A DNA stretch of 64,000 bases. Origin: Piper betle (lineage: Eukaryota > Streptophyta > Magnoliopsida > Piperales > Piperaceae). The stretch's first letter is position 1. Every line of letters begins with the position of its first letter. Positions 46,573 to 58,361 of the stretch are shown one piece after another. Under the pieces are notes generated by a model. That model had not been told where the DNA came from. It was given only the letters and a program-made list of their open reading frames with translations, and did not search any database. The translations under genes and the position numbers were made by a program. The stretch lies in contig JAURVB010006737.1 in NCBI GenBank assembly GCA_033002965.1, positions 18,965 to 82,964 of the forward strand, in the 5' to 3' direction.

Positions 46573-47599
46573 GTAATCGATCAATTCTTAAACCTCTCAA
46601 CGTACAAGTCTTTCTTGCCTTGATTCATATGACCTGAGATGACAAATAGGCTACACTTTGGGCCTCTTTGCTCCTTTCCATGTGTTACGTCTGCTAGGTC
46701 TTGGTTTCTACGGTGTAGGAACCTAAAAGGCCAAACGTTTCTCTGCATTAGCTGTCCCAAGACCCAATAAAGGGAAAAGGTTGGTATTAGTAAGGGCATT
46801 TCGCTATATAAATTTTTTCATTTGTAAGGAGGCTTTGCGTCAGATAAAACAACCCGTCCATATAAAATTTTATCATTTATAATTACATATATAGATCGTA
46901 ATTTAAAATCCATGCCCCAACACTTTTTTTCATATTTGGTGGAAGAAGACCAAAACGATCATGCCAGTAGATGGAAAAAATTTTATTTATTATATTATGT
47001 GTCATCCTATTAACATGATGAATTTGTAAGTAAAGATTCAGTAAACAAATTATCAAGTGCTAATTTATACATAAACCATTAATAAGAGACAATCAACCTA
47101 CTAAATGACTACTTTTAAATAAACTAAAACAATCATTCCCAATTACAAAATAACAGCCATATGACTTATTATTATTATTAAATTTTCGAGTAAAAAGTAT
47201 TACAATATATAAATTTTCTTTGTTTACATCATCTCTTAAAAGAATTTGAAATAATATATTTATTATTTTCAACTGTCAAAGAGATCCATTTATTCTAGTT
47301 TCATATAACTTTTTGTTTCTAAGATTGATTAAATAATATAAATATCTCCAAGCTGAGCGGAGTTCTCAAACAATGCATCATCAAAATCGATAAAAAACGA
47401 TATTGAAATACTCCCCGACTTATATGATCACGGGCGGGCATAAAAAATCAATCGCTTCTAGTGCTAATTCATTACTTGACATTATGCAATGAAACTTCTA
47501 GCCTTAATAAAATGAAAAATGCTCATAGAAGCTGAAGTTATTATATAATGCTCCTTCAAACTAGTCAAGCACAGGTATAAAAAGGAGCAGCTAGTTTCT
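46573..47599. other. No recognisable feature
   Basis: AT-rich DNA. Towards 47510 it begins to match the 3' flank of gene 1 (AAAAATGCTCATAGAAG against AAAAATGCTCTTATTAGAAG at 13271). Confidence 0.45.
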
Positions 47600-47773
47600 A
47601 ATTAATCTAACACAAGGGCAACAATATCATAACCCTTTGCATTACAAACTAGAAAATTCACCTACATCATCAACCTTGCGATAACTAAGTTTATTCAGCA
47701 AAGACACCATTTATTCATACTCATACGGCGCACAGGTATCATATACTAGCGGTGCAACTGCACCAATATCAAC
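47600..47773 (-). promoter_or_regulatory. 3' flank of gene 2 with AATAAA signals
   Basis: Minus-strand AATAAA at 47690-47695 and 47710-47715, in the same arrangement as below gene 1. Confidence 0.6.
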
Positions 47774-48349
47774 CTAACCAACATTGCAACAACTGCAGAG
47801 CAAACCGGCCTCCTCCTGGTTCATCTGATCATCCTGCTCTGGTTCTGGATCAACCATATTGAAGTTCGTCAGAGGTGGCAACTCCTCCCCAAGAGCAGCA
47901 TAACCATCATGGCGAAATATGAATTTGGGCATCCCATCCTCATAGAACCCCCACATGCTCAACACCCCCTTCTCCTCCACTTCGCAGCGCCGCAGCATTA
48001 CCCTCCATGGAACCACCAAGTTGTAGCCGCTCCCATCTCCCTGCACTATCACGTTCGTGAAAAGAGAGTTTGGCTCGAAGCCGACGCACCTCAGGCCGCT
48101 GCCTTGGCACTGGGCCTTGATGTCGTCGGAGAGGAAGTTGGCGAGCCTCGGGAGGTCGTCGACAGCAGGGACGGCGTAGACACCTTCGACGGAGGCTGAC
48201 AAGATGTTGCGCAGAGGTGGGAGCAGGTGGATGCGCAAGAGGAAGGTGCTCTTGTTCCTCCTTATGGCCTTGTCGCGGTGGTTCCGATAGGCTATATGGG
48301 TGGGCGACATCAAGGGTACTACTGATTCTGGTGCTTTGGCCATCGTCAT
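47774..48349 (-). CDS. Small plant protein, paralog 2; possible B3/DUF313-like domain
   Basis: Intronless frame of 191 aa, about 60 percent identical by eye to the ORF at 13541-14137. Conserved blocks: AIRRN (28-32), EGVYAVPAV (55-63), GLRCVGFEP (85-93), PWRVMLRRCEVEE (114-126), GVLSMWGFYE (128-137), FIFRHDGYA (143-151), GEELPPL (154-160). The tail is acidic, then ends with a Cys-rich LLCSCCNVG not shared with paralog 1. It has a three-residue gap after AVPAV relative to paralog 1. No signal peptide or membrane segment is visible. A start at codon 1 or 3 (48349 or 48343) is possible. A TATAAAAA box lies 72 bp upstream. Most differences between paralogs avoid the listed blocks, as expected for a selected protein. 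Function is unknown; the B3-like reading is inference. Confidence 0.78.
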   Translation of the reverse strand: MTMAKAPESVVPLMSPTHIAYRNHRDKAIRRNKSTFLLRIHLLPPLRNILSASVEGVYAVPAVDDLPRLANFLSDDIKAQCQGSGLRCVGFEPNSLFTNVIVQGDGSGYNLVVPWRVMLRRCEVEEKGVLSMWGFYEDGMPKFIFRHDGYAALGEELPPLTNFNMVDPEPEQDDQMNQEEAGLLCSCCNVG

Positions 48350-48880
48350 ATTGCTAGCTAAGTGGTGAAATTGATTGAGTTCAAGCTAAGTGATGTTTTC
48401 TGGGTAGCTAATCTTGATCATTTTTATACTGACAAGATGATCAATGAGAGGAGTAGAGATCGGTAGAAAAGTTGTGAGGAATGAGGAAAGCATGGTTATA
48501 AACTCATGCTATCTGCAACATGCAGCAGAGGAAGATAAGGTGGGCAAGTGTTTGTTTTGCTAATAAGATGGTGTGGGAATACTGTGATCGAACAATATCA
48601 CAAGAATCTGATTGTCGTGGAGGTCATGAATTTTGATTCTTTAAACGAGTGTACATCTAATATATGGTGTATCATATTCTTTTTGTTTTGATGAAAATTT
48701 TGCTTCATCGTTATTATTTTGTAAGTAATTTCTAATTTTTAGATGAATATTGTTGGTTTCTCCATTTAAAAATGAGAATATAATCAACAAGAAGAGCTAA
48801 AAGATGATCAACATCGCTAATTATAACAATTAGATTAAAGTTTGTGAGTGTAAGTTTGATATAGAGCTTTTTATAAGAGA
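48350..48880 (-). promoter_or_regulatory. Promoter of gene 2
   Basis: The minus-strand TATAAAAATGATCA box (core 48421-48428) is followed upstream by CTCCTCTCATTGATCA. A distal part (about 48540-48690) aligns with 5180-5310, including GAACAAT.TC.CA and GTGGAGGTCATG.ATTTTGAT. Confidence 0.65.
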
Positions 48881-49218
48881 AATTACTTTTTAATTTTACC
48901 AACTAGTGAGAAAATATGCCTAATTATCAGGAAAGGGGGGAAATTACTAATTAATTGTCCAAAATAGCCTCACTTAAAAATTAAATAAAAAATTTCTTTT
49001 ATATAGGGCAGCAGGTTGGCTGCCCCTTGCCACATGGCGCAGGATCGGTCCACCCCTTGGTACAGGGAGGCCAAATCAGACGCTCTTAGACCAGAGGTGG
49101 CCGGCTAGTCGTCAAAGAAAATTCTTTTTATTGGATAGATGGGTGGCCAGTAAGCCGCCTCATGGCCAAATCATGCGTTGGAGTGGCCAAATCCGGCCCA
49201 AGGCCTCATCTGGTTTGG
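48881..49218. repeat. GC-richer repeat, left half, split by the hAT element
   Basis: Contains repeated 'ggccaaatc', 'gtggcc' and 'ccgcctcatgg' phrases. Similar sequence resumes after the hAT insertion at 49841 ('ctaaatccagcctcgtgg'). Class unknown. Confidence 0.4.
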
Positions 49219-49226
49219 TGCTAGCT

Positions 49227-49832
49227 AAGGTTTGTAATTAAGCGCAGCTCGTGAATATTAGTATTCAACTCGGCTCGATTCAACTCGAAACTCGACATTT
49301 AAATGCTCGAGCTCGAACTAGGAGTCTTATTAGCCGAGCTTGAGTAAGGCCGTGTACGACTCGACTCAACTCAGTTATAACTTGAACTTGACTCGTAGCT
49401 CGACTTAAACTTCGACTAGATAAAATAATATAATAATATAGTCTTTATATTATATTTTATTTATTATTTATTTATATACAATATAATAACAAAAAAGTGA
49501 GATAGTTGTGATGGTAAGTATTCAAGTTGATGACCTCAAGATTGTGGGATCAATCCACATTGATTTTTTTTTTAAGTGAGGTACTTTTAACTTTTAATCG
49601 AGCCGGTTTCAAGCTCACAAATGAACTGGGTTCAAGCTTGTAAAAATTAAACAGTTTAAGTGTATTCGAGCTCGAGTGGAGCTCGAACACATAAAAGGTA
49701 TTTAAGTTAAACTCGAGTATGTATGTACAAAACTCGTTCGATTTGTAGTTGAGTTTGAACAAGTTTTGAACTATTCGAACCAAGTTCGAATATAAGTTGA
49801 GTTCGGCTCGCTCACTCGTTTAGCACCCCTAG
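49227..49832. mobile_element. hAT-type MITE
   Basis: 606 bp with an 8-bp target duplication TGCTAGCT at 49219-49226 and 49833-49840, the length typical of hAT elements. The right end, read inward, is CTAGGGGTGCTAAACGAG; the left end AAGGTTTGTAATTAAGCG is a decayed inverted copy. The interior is largely palindromic, made of CTCGAGCTCG and ACTCGA motifs. No transposase. Confidence 0.82.
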
Positions 49833-49840
49833 TGCTAGCT

Positions 49841-51080
49841 CATGCCATCGGTGCAACCAAGCATTAAAAAAAAGTATAATTTTTTCAAGGGATGGCAGAG
49901 GTAGCTAAATCCAGCCTCGTGGACAAATAGGTTATTTTTTCAAAAAATTATTTTTTGAAATGAGCGTACAATTTTTTCATTATAATAAAATTTTACCCTT
50001 TTTAGTAATTTTCCCCGATTTTTGCAAACTCTAGTAATGTCAAAAACTTTTCCCGCTTTTTGGTAAAATATTATTTGATATCCGTGGGAATGTGTTAGAA
50101 ACTAGAAGGGGACATTATGTTCTCGGCTACTCCCGTATCGGGTACGTTGAGATTGGACAATGAATCGCTTTGAGATGCATATAAGATCCATAGCTTACGA
50201 CAAGGATATTAGAGTAACCCAACACTCCGTTATACTTCCCAGAAATAATGACCTATAAAGAAGTCTAAAGCCTAAAATAATTCAATAGCCACTAATTAGT
50301 TAATAGTAATATAAAAGATGATATATGAGAAAAGTTGCCCTTGATTTATAAAGATGCATAATGGTCAAATTCAAAATATTGAAAGGTAATGATATTTCCT
50401 AGTTATGAAATTGACAATAGTTATAGTGAGTGATATTATGATAGTTATAGAGTTAGTTCTAGGTTGCTTGTAGTGGAAATAATCATATACCAACAGTGAA
50501 ATCATAAATGGGTAAAAGATAGAAACCGCAGGTGTTGACTTTGGCCACAAGAAAGAAAGTTGTTAAGCTCACAACATTGATAATTATTTTTAAAATGTTT
50601 TGATTTTATTTTATATCCCAAAAAACTCAAGTAAAAATCTTATAGCTGGTCACTTTGCCAATATTCATAGTTTATTTTTTTCGTTCTCTTTAGTAAGATG
50701 TAGTTGTAGTTAACACTTCATTTTTCAGCATATAAAACTTTTTCTTTGCATATGTTAGTATATACTAATGATAGATACTTGAAATTATATAATTATGTGT
50801 TCATTATATTGGGTTTGGCTAAGTAGCGTCTTTGTCTAATGCTCAATCATGAAAGGGAACAAACGGCTAAGAGAAATCCTTATATATTCATTGTTGGACA
50901 AGCTTTTACTTTTAGTAGACAAGATGGATGTTGTCACATATGAATTAATTCTATAACCTAATGGTTAGTTCTACTAATTCGGAATCTAATGTGTGGACTT
51001 AAACACTTGTTTACACAATGAGGTGATTTAAGAGGAAGTCTAACATTATTAGTTGTCCAAGGGTCAAGGCTTACCCCGTG
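49841..51080. other. Remainder of the split repeat, then unrecognised DNA
   Basis: 49841-49960 continues the repeat interrupted by the hAT element. From about 50000 to 51080 I see only AT-rich non-coding sequence. Confidence 0.4.
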
Positions 51081-51459
51081 GTGAATGTAAAACCTGGGTT
51101 GTTCGGCTGAATGTCTTTACTTTCGGTTCGGTAGTTACCAGGATTGGATTAGTAAGGTTTGGCCCTTTTTATCGTAGTTCGTGTATGGTATAGTGTAAGT
51201 TGCCGGGTCTTAGCCTCCTTCGCCGCTTAGTACTTCTGTTTGGATGTGGCACGATCGACTTTTTCATGTTTGCTCTAATCTAATCGTATATAGTTAACTG
51301 TTAGAACCATGTCTCACGCTTGACTTTTGTATGCATGTTGTGTGTTTGATAATCCTTTCAGACCGTCCTAAACCCTCTTTAAGACATGCAGTGCAATTTT
51401 TGAGGTAGGCCCAATTGTTTTAGGGTAAAAACCTTGAGTTTTTAGGTATTGAAATAACT

Positions 51460-51690
51460 CAACCCATACCTCTTTAGCTAACCCAACCCATACATCTTTA
51501 TCTATCCAACTATGCCTTTTAGGTATGGCACCCATACCTCTTTAGTTATGGCACCCATACTTATGACATCACCAAGCCAACCCATACATCCTTATCCAAT
51601 CCATACCTCTATGACATCGCCAAGCCAACTCATACTTCCTTATCCAACCCATACCTCTTTAGGTATGATACCCATACCTATGATATAACT
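51460..51690 (+). repeat. Imperfect repeats of a palindromic CATACC...GGTATG motif
   Basis: ACCCATACCTCTTTAGGTAT and related phrases recur about four to six times, mixed with CCAACCCATACATCCTTAT. CATACC-tcttta-GGTATG is a perfect 6-bp stem with a 6-base loop. Confidence 0.65.
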
Positions 51691-54600
51691 AAGACACAAA
51701 CCCTTTTTTGACAAAATCTCAACACTTCCCTCATCATTTCACCATTACTCATTCCCTACTCACCTCCGGTAACATTTTTATCCACTTCTTGGCTTTCTTC
51801 TTCCTCCTTAGAGCTCCAGTCACCCTCCACTTTTCTAACCACATAGGGTGGTGGTTTTTGATGATAGATGCTGCAAAAGACCTCTCCCCTTAGTCTTCTC
51901 TCTTTAATTTTATGTTTGTGCTGCCTCTTTTTCTCATTATTTGGTGTTTATCTCATGCATTTGTGTCTCTTTTCATTTTTTTTGACATTTTATAATGTAT
52001 AGCTTTCTCTTAAGAGCATTTTGAATACTTATGTATCTTATTTTTCCATATAAACAAATAAATATGATTTCTATAATACACGTAGGTCACTGATATACAC
52101 TATTTCGATATAAAAATCATATCTTGGCACTCTGATGTTAAATTTTCACGATTTTTATTTTTTGAACTCACAACATATATATCTACAACTTTTGTCTTGT
52201 GTATTGTACCTAACATAACGTAGCATGTGCATGTATGAAGGTGGCAGCTTTCACCGTTACAGTGACATAAGCGCCCTTTTCTTTAATTTTTACTCTTAAC
52301 CTACTAGGATATGTTACTTGACAGCATTTCATATTGTTCACGGTGATTTTAGAAGTTCTTAGTAGACTTTTAAGCCTAATCTAACCACTAAATAATCATG
52401 AATATCACTCACAAGTACGTCTTATATTTCATGTGTTGTTTATGACTATGAGCATGATCTGTGATTGTGTTCTATGTTAAGACACCAATATTAACCTAAT
52501 GAAATCTGGTGAAAATATATGATGTTCCAATAAATGTATACTTGAAATATATAAATTTTGGGTATGGGTAAAAATAATTATCTAATTTGATAGTGAAAAA
52601 TGGAGGGTGAAAACCTTAGTTTTTTTCACTCTAGTGGTAAAATACCTTAAAATAAGTTAATGGTGTTGTATTTCACCGGAACTTGGTCCATAACCTAACC
52701 TATGTCTCAACACCACCGTGACCAATTTTGAGGTCATTTGGGTAGGTTCCAATTTTATTTGTGAATTTCTAATTTGTTAAGGTCCAGATAGCTTCAGAAA
52801 CAGCCCATTCAGTCACCCAATTTGTAAAATACACTTAGGTCCATTTACAAAGTAAAATTTTCCTACATCTTATTGGACTCAAGCTCCATGTGTTAGATAA
52901 CTAGGCCCGGTGACCCACGTCCTCCAGGCCATGAACCAACAGTTACAAAACTAGTGTTCACCCCAGGAACACTATTCTAGCACCCTAGGGCCGAGCTTAA
53001 TGGGCCTTGTTCCCCTTGATTGGCTCATGGTCTAGTCATGGTGGAATTTATCTATGAACCTTAGAGTGTAATGGATAATCCATGCAAATTTCAGCCCATT
53101 TGGGCATTGTTAGGCTCGTCCAAAAAATTATATGGTAAGCTCATTTGATAAAAACTCCAAAATTGATTAAAGCCCACTAAGTGAACATTAAACCAAAACC
53201 TTAAATAAGTTACCTAATAAGGTTTAACACTTCACTTAAGACCTAATTAAGATAATTAAGAGATGTTAAGTGTTGAGTTTGTGTGGACGTTTTGCCTCAT
53301 TTTGTGTGCCGATGTGACCAATCTTATTTTGTTCCATCTCTATGCTAGGTATCGCGGGTGAGCTCAATAGAATACAGAGCTCTACTCATCTAGATCCATA
53401 AGACTCTCCCATTACTTGATCTTTGCTGGACTCCTTGCATGTCGAGTTTTACCATATTTTAAACGTATGATGGCATCAGCGGCATTTTATCGGATCCCTC
53501 CGATGTCGAGCCATTTAGTCGTATTTTCTACACATGTTTAATAAAACTTCAAGGTTAAGACCCCTTGATGGTTTTCAAACAATAAGATCTAGAAATTAAG
53601 TATTAAATCTACTCACAAGCCTATATGTATAAATATGATGGTTTACGACTTTTTCGACTAAGAGTGTATACGGGATGGGATGTGTGGACCACAATAGTAC
53701 TCCTTCAAACCCTAAGGTAGTGTACAGTATGATGGTAATGCATATTGCAACACATTTTTTAAATTTGTAGCACTAACTTAACCATTCCTTTTGCCACTTG
53801 AGTACTATGGTGGGTGTAATATGAAGGATGTGAGGGCATAATTGTTGTATGTATAAATATGAATAATAGTCGTGTATGTGATCGGGCACTTGTTTAAGTA
53901 TGTTTTCTTACTGCCTAGTGTGAGGCAATTCTGAAGTTTTCAAAGATTCTGTTGGTAGTGGAATACTCGTTTGCTAGCTTGCTATTTTCTAGTATATATT
54001 CAGACCGATAATCAAGTTTATTGGATTACGGACATGCTTTTCTATTATATGTAAATGAGAGTCCCTCGCATTGGCCAACCTAGGTGCATAGATCAAACGG
54101 CTCATTGGTAGTAATGGTAGGGGCCCTACGTTATATTGTATGCTTTAGACTTTGTATTTTGTCGATGACTATATGATGGGCATATGCCATAACTATGTGA
54201 ACCTTGTATGATTCAGAAGTATGCCATGATGGTTGTGCTAGCATATTTTATCTTTACATTATTATATTTTTCTGTAGAGTTATAAAACTTTGTGGCAAGG
54301 CTAACCATCGCCTACAAGGTATATAAGCCCCAAAGTCCTACAATATGACAGGGAGCTAAGTCAAATACATGAAACATATTTGGCTTCAGCTATTTGTGTA
54401 TTAGAGTAATGTGGGTGGAGGAGCTTACGATTAACACCATTTAAAGACCCACGTAAAGTCCATGTATTAGGGTTTGATGCCCTGATACTCGGTGACGTTG
54501 TGTAATTCTCTGAAGCTTTAATTATTGCTCGCATAAGGTATGTGGAACATGTAACCATGACCCTTGTTTAAATACTTACATCATCATCATGTACCTAATA

Positions 54601-54885
54601 AGAAGATCTAAGCTAATGGCTTGAACTAAGTAGTAATACACAACAACATGCAACCTCAAAACTATAGCGGGGGTATGCTTTTTTATAGTTAGGAGTGATC
54701 ATCACATTTTTAAAGTCACCAATCATAGTCGTAGGGGAGTTTCTACCTCTGTTACGACTAGGGATGTTCATATAGGATTCCTTTAAGTCTAAGATTGGCC
54801 TTTTTTGTATGAACTCTTCATGCATTCTATAAGAACCAAGCATGGTATCCTTCTTAAGCCTCCTTGGAGGGTTGAGATCCGCTTC

Positions 54886-55664
54886 TATAACGACCTAGTC
54901 CAAAGTGTAATATAATGGTCTAAGTCATTTCTTTAAGAGTGGTTAACCAAGTTAAAGATCTATAGTCCATTCCCACTTATAAACAATATCTTTCCTCGGT
55001 AGGTATTAGATGTGAGACTAAGTTGAGGGATCTCTCAATTCACCCACTTTAGGAAATTTCATCCTTAAAATTCCTACACATAGCCTCCATTGCTAGCCTC
55101 AGCACATGTCCTTCTTTGCCCCGTGACTGACAGCCTTAGCCAACGCCCGTAGTCCATCCCACCATCTAACACGGAACTAGGTTGCTCTAAGACCATTTGT
55201 AATGACTCAGCCCAAAGTGCAAACTAATGGGCCTATGTCATCTCTTTAAAAGTGTTTAACAAAGTTAAAGATCTATAGTCCATTCCCACTTATAAATATA
55301 AACTTTCCCTGGTAGGTATTAGATGTGGGACTAAGTTAAGGGATCTCACAATCCACTCACCTTAGGAAATTTTGTCCGCGAAATTCCTACACACAGCCTC
55401 CGTTACTAGCCTCAGCACATGTCCTCCTCTAGCCCGTGACCAGCAGCCTTAGCCAATGTCCGGATTCTAGCCCACCATCTAACATAGAATCAGGTTGCTC
55501 TGATACCATTTGTAATGACCTAGCTCAAAGTGCAAACTAATGGGCCTATGTCATCTCCTTAAAAGTGGTTAACCAAGTTAAAAGATCTATAGTCCATTCC
55601 CACTTATAAACAGGATTTTTGCTCGGTAGGTATTAAACGTGGGACAAAGTTGAGGGAACTCACA
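54886..55664 (-). mobile_element. Tandem TRIM: LTR-INT-LTR-INT-LTR
   Basis: Three minus-strand LTRs (54886-55037, 55198-55350, 55511-55664; about 152-154 bp) alternate with two interiors of 160 bp each. All belong to the TRIM family of 3363-3828. The interiors carry the complement of the primer binding site next to an LTR (GCTCTGATACCATT, about 55496-55509; a mutated form near 55185-55197). The flanking 5-mers are GCTTC (54881-54885) and ACTTC (55665-55669), so the array lies between one near-perfect target duplication, as if the array entered or grew as a unit. Confidence 0.9.
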
Positions 55665-55766
55665 ACTTCCGTAATGTCTGTACACGATAGCCTAATGAGT
55701 AGCTTCCAAATTATAATATAACAATTTGGTCCATCCATTGGGGCCGAATTAGGGTGTTACATTGAA

Positions 55767-56902
55767 GTTCAATCCCTGGATGAGCAATCTGTCCGTTTAA
55801 GTCATTCGTGTAGGAGATTTAATGGTAGATCAGTTCGTTGAGATGAAGAGGAGGATGTTCTAGGACTTTTAGAAGGCCTAGAGTATATCAGGTGGGCAAT
55901 AGGTATGAATTGCATTATTTGCAACACAAGCCTTAGCCACCATCTTCTCTCCGGCTCTCTAGTCGCCCTCTCTCTTTTCTCTCTTGGACCATCTCCCTCC
56001 TATTCTTGGAGATCGTGTAGAGTTGCTTGCCACAAAGTTTTTGGCTATTTCACCAAAAAAGAGGTTAGCAATCTTAACTAAAACTTGCTATAAGTGTAAA
56101 TTCATGCATCATGAACATGTTTCATCTTTTGTTTGATGTTTTATGATATCTAAATGTTTGTCTACATGTTTTATGCGTGTACAAGTTATTAAAACAATGT
56201 TTTGGATGCCAATTCATATTTAGAATCTATCTAAGTAAGTTTTACATATAATTCTAATAGTATAACTACGTTCTAGAATCAACTTGTTGAAAAAGAACGA
56301 GTTTTGAACATGTTTACCATTGTTTTGCTTGCTTTCTCTAAATTAAAATTATTAAAAATAGGTTAAATTATGTTAGATTTAAAACATGCTACAACCTTTG
56401 TTTTCATATTTAGACAACAAGAAAATCTTGTTTTTGTTTGATAAAAATCAGAACTAAAATGAAATAGATAAGTAATCTCGGGTTTAAAATTCTAGCACCA
56501 TCGCCGCAATGCTGGGATACATGAAGAAGATGCACGCTAGCGCCGGGGCTTTTAAAGCCAGGATTACAGGTGTCACGGCCTTCACTCGGTAAAAGTATCG
56601 CGTGGTCAAATGCCACACGTGCCCAAAGTCCCTTCCTCCCCCACCCCGTACCCTACTCTCGCTGCCCCCTCACCGCCCACTCACCGTTCACTTGCTGGTC
56701 ACCAACAGTTTTGTTCGTTGTCACTGCTGCCGTTCACACAATTAATATGTTGATTATGATTGAAATTATTGATCATTATTGTTTGCTAATTATTGTTGAA
56801 TGTTTATTATTTATTGTTATCAGGAATTTTTAAAATTATGGTTTATTTTGTGGTTAATTATGATTTTTCTTTTTTATATATTTTGGAATTTCTGTAGGTG
56901 GG
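55767..56902. other. Unrecognised spacer
   Basis: A C/T-rich stretch (55930-56000) is followed by AT-rich DNA, then a GC-richer patch (56500-56710), then AT-rich DNA. No protein is recognised. It may include old LTR-derived DNA. Confidence 0.35.
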
Positions 56903-58361
56903 TGTAAAACCCCAACTTCTGGTAAGGGGTTTTATCCGCTTATATTTTGCCTGGCTCAGAGCAGTCTCGAGTCGATTCGAACGAGCTCAAGCCAAAACAA
57001 TTTTAAGAATATAAGTATGAGGTCTAAATGGCCATATGAGCATGTTATGGAGGCTGAGTATGTCTGATATATATATGATAGTTTTAGATATGATATAGTA
57101 GAACATGAGCCATCAGTGTATACACAAAGGATACATATGATATTTACGTGTTAGCAAGGATTTTAGGCCTACATCTAGGCCATTGCAGCACTTAGTATCC
57201 ATTTGGTATGTTCTTAGTATTTCATTTACATGTAGCAAAGGAATTTCGGATCACTCGATTGTGCCCCTATGCGCCCTAGCTAGATCGAGCTTAGGGTTCG
57301 AAACCCATTTAACCTTCTTGCTTCAATTCCCGCCTATAGAGTCACTTTTATGACTCGAGTCAATTTTGACATTGGACGATCTCGATCCGAACTTCCCGTC
57401 CTTATGTATATTGCATATACCCGTAGGTGGGTCCCACCAAACCACGAGTTGTTGGACTTTCAGATCATGCCATGTGGCAAGATCTTAGCCGTCCATGCCA
57501 AACATAGTTTTCTCCTATTTATATTTCAAACATTTCCATTGATTTTCAGAGTTACACCCTATAGCGCCGCCACCACTTCGGCTCGCCACCAGCGAGTTTC
57601 CACCCAACCCCTAGCCACTGGATCGGTACGGCCATGACCACCACGCAGCTGGCACTCAGTCAGTATGCACGATTGCCACCGACGCCACCGCAGTCACCAC
57701 CGGTGATGACATTTTTGCTGTCGGTTGTCACCACCACCGACACCTATTTGGGCTGTTTTCCTGCTCCAGCAAGTGTCCTCCGATGAAACCAATTACCTTA
57801 ACAACCTCCCCTCGCCGAGATCTAGAATTTGGGACAGACACTGACTTCTGTTGTGGCCGCAATTGCCGCCGGCGACCCGCACTTGCACGATGACATTTTT
57901 TTGTCGTTTCTAGCCATTTTCTGGCCAACCACCAGATGGACAACGCTGCCCATCAGCCTAGATAGGTTCATATCATCAAGGCCGACATTTTGAGACCACC
58001 CACGACCACCACCGTGGCTATGATCGCCGTCAACGATGTGTCCACACTAAGCGGAGATCCACTCCATTTCTTGCTATTTTTCGGTCAGCCAATGGCCGGA
58101 CTTCACCAATCGTTACCACCAGCAACTCCGCCTTGATGCACCTTGCCGATCCGACCAGCGGCAGCCCCAGTCATGCTGCCGTCGGCATTTTTGTCAACGA
58201 GCGCCACCGCCCACCCGTCTTGCCCATTTACTTGGTTCACGTTCGCCTATCCGTGATCACATCCCCTGCCCACATTTGCGTCTGCCTGGTCATGCCCGAG
58301 TCAGCAAGCCTGTGCCCGAGTCCATGTACATTAGTCCAGGTCAGGTTCGCCTAGCCAACCC

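Larger units (their letters stand above)
51086..55761 (+). mobile_element. Family A solo LTR containing a tandem TRIM
   Basis: Starts TGTAAAACCTGGGTTG and ends CGAATTAGGGTGTTACA; the flanking 5-mers are GTGAA (51081-51085) and TTGAA (55762-55766), four of five matching. Length is 4676 bp, of which 779 bp is the nested TRIM (54886-55664), so the original LTR was near 3.9 kb. No primer binding site follows. It is the most complete copy of the LTR variant also seen in fragments at 1966-4773 and 23380-26896. Confidence 0.8.
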
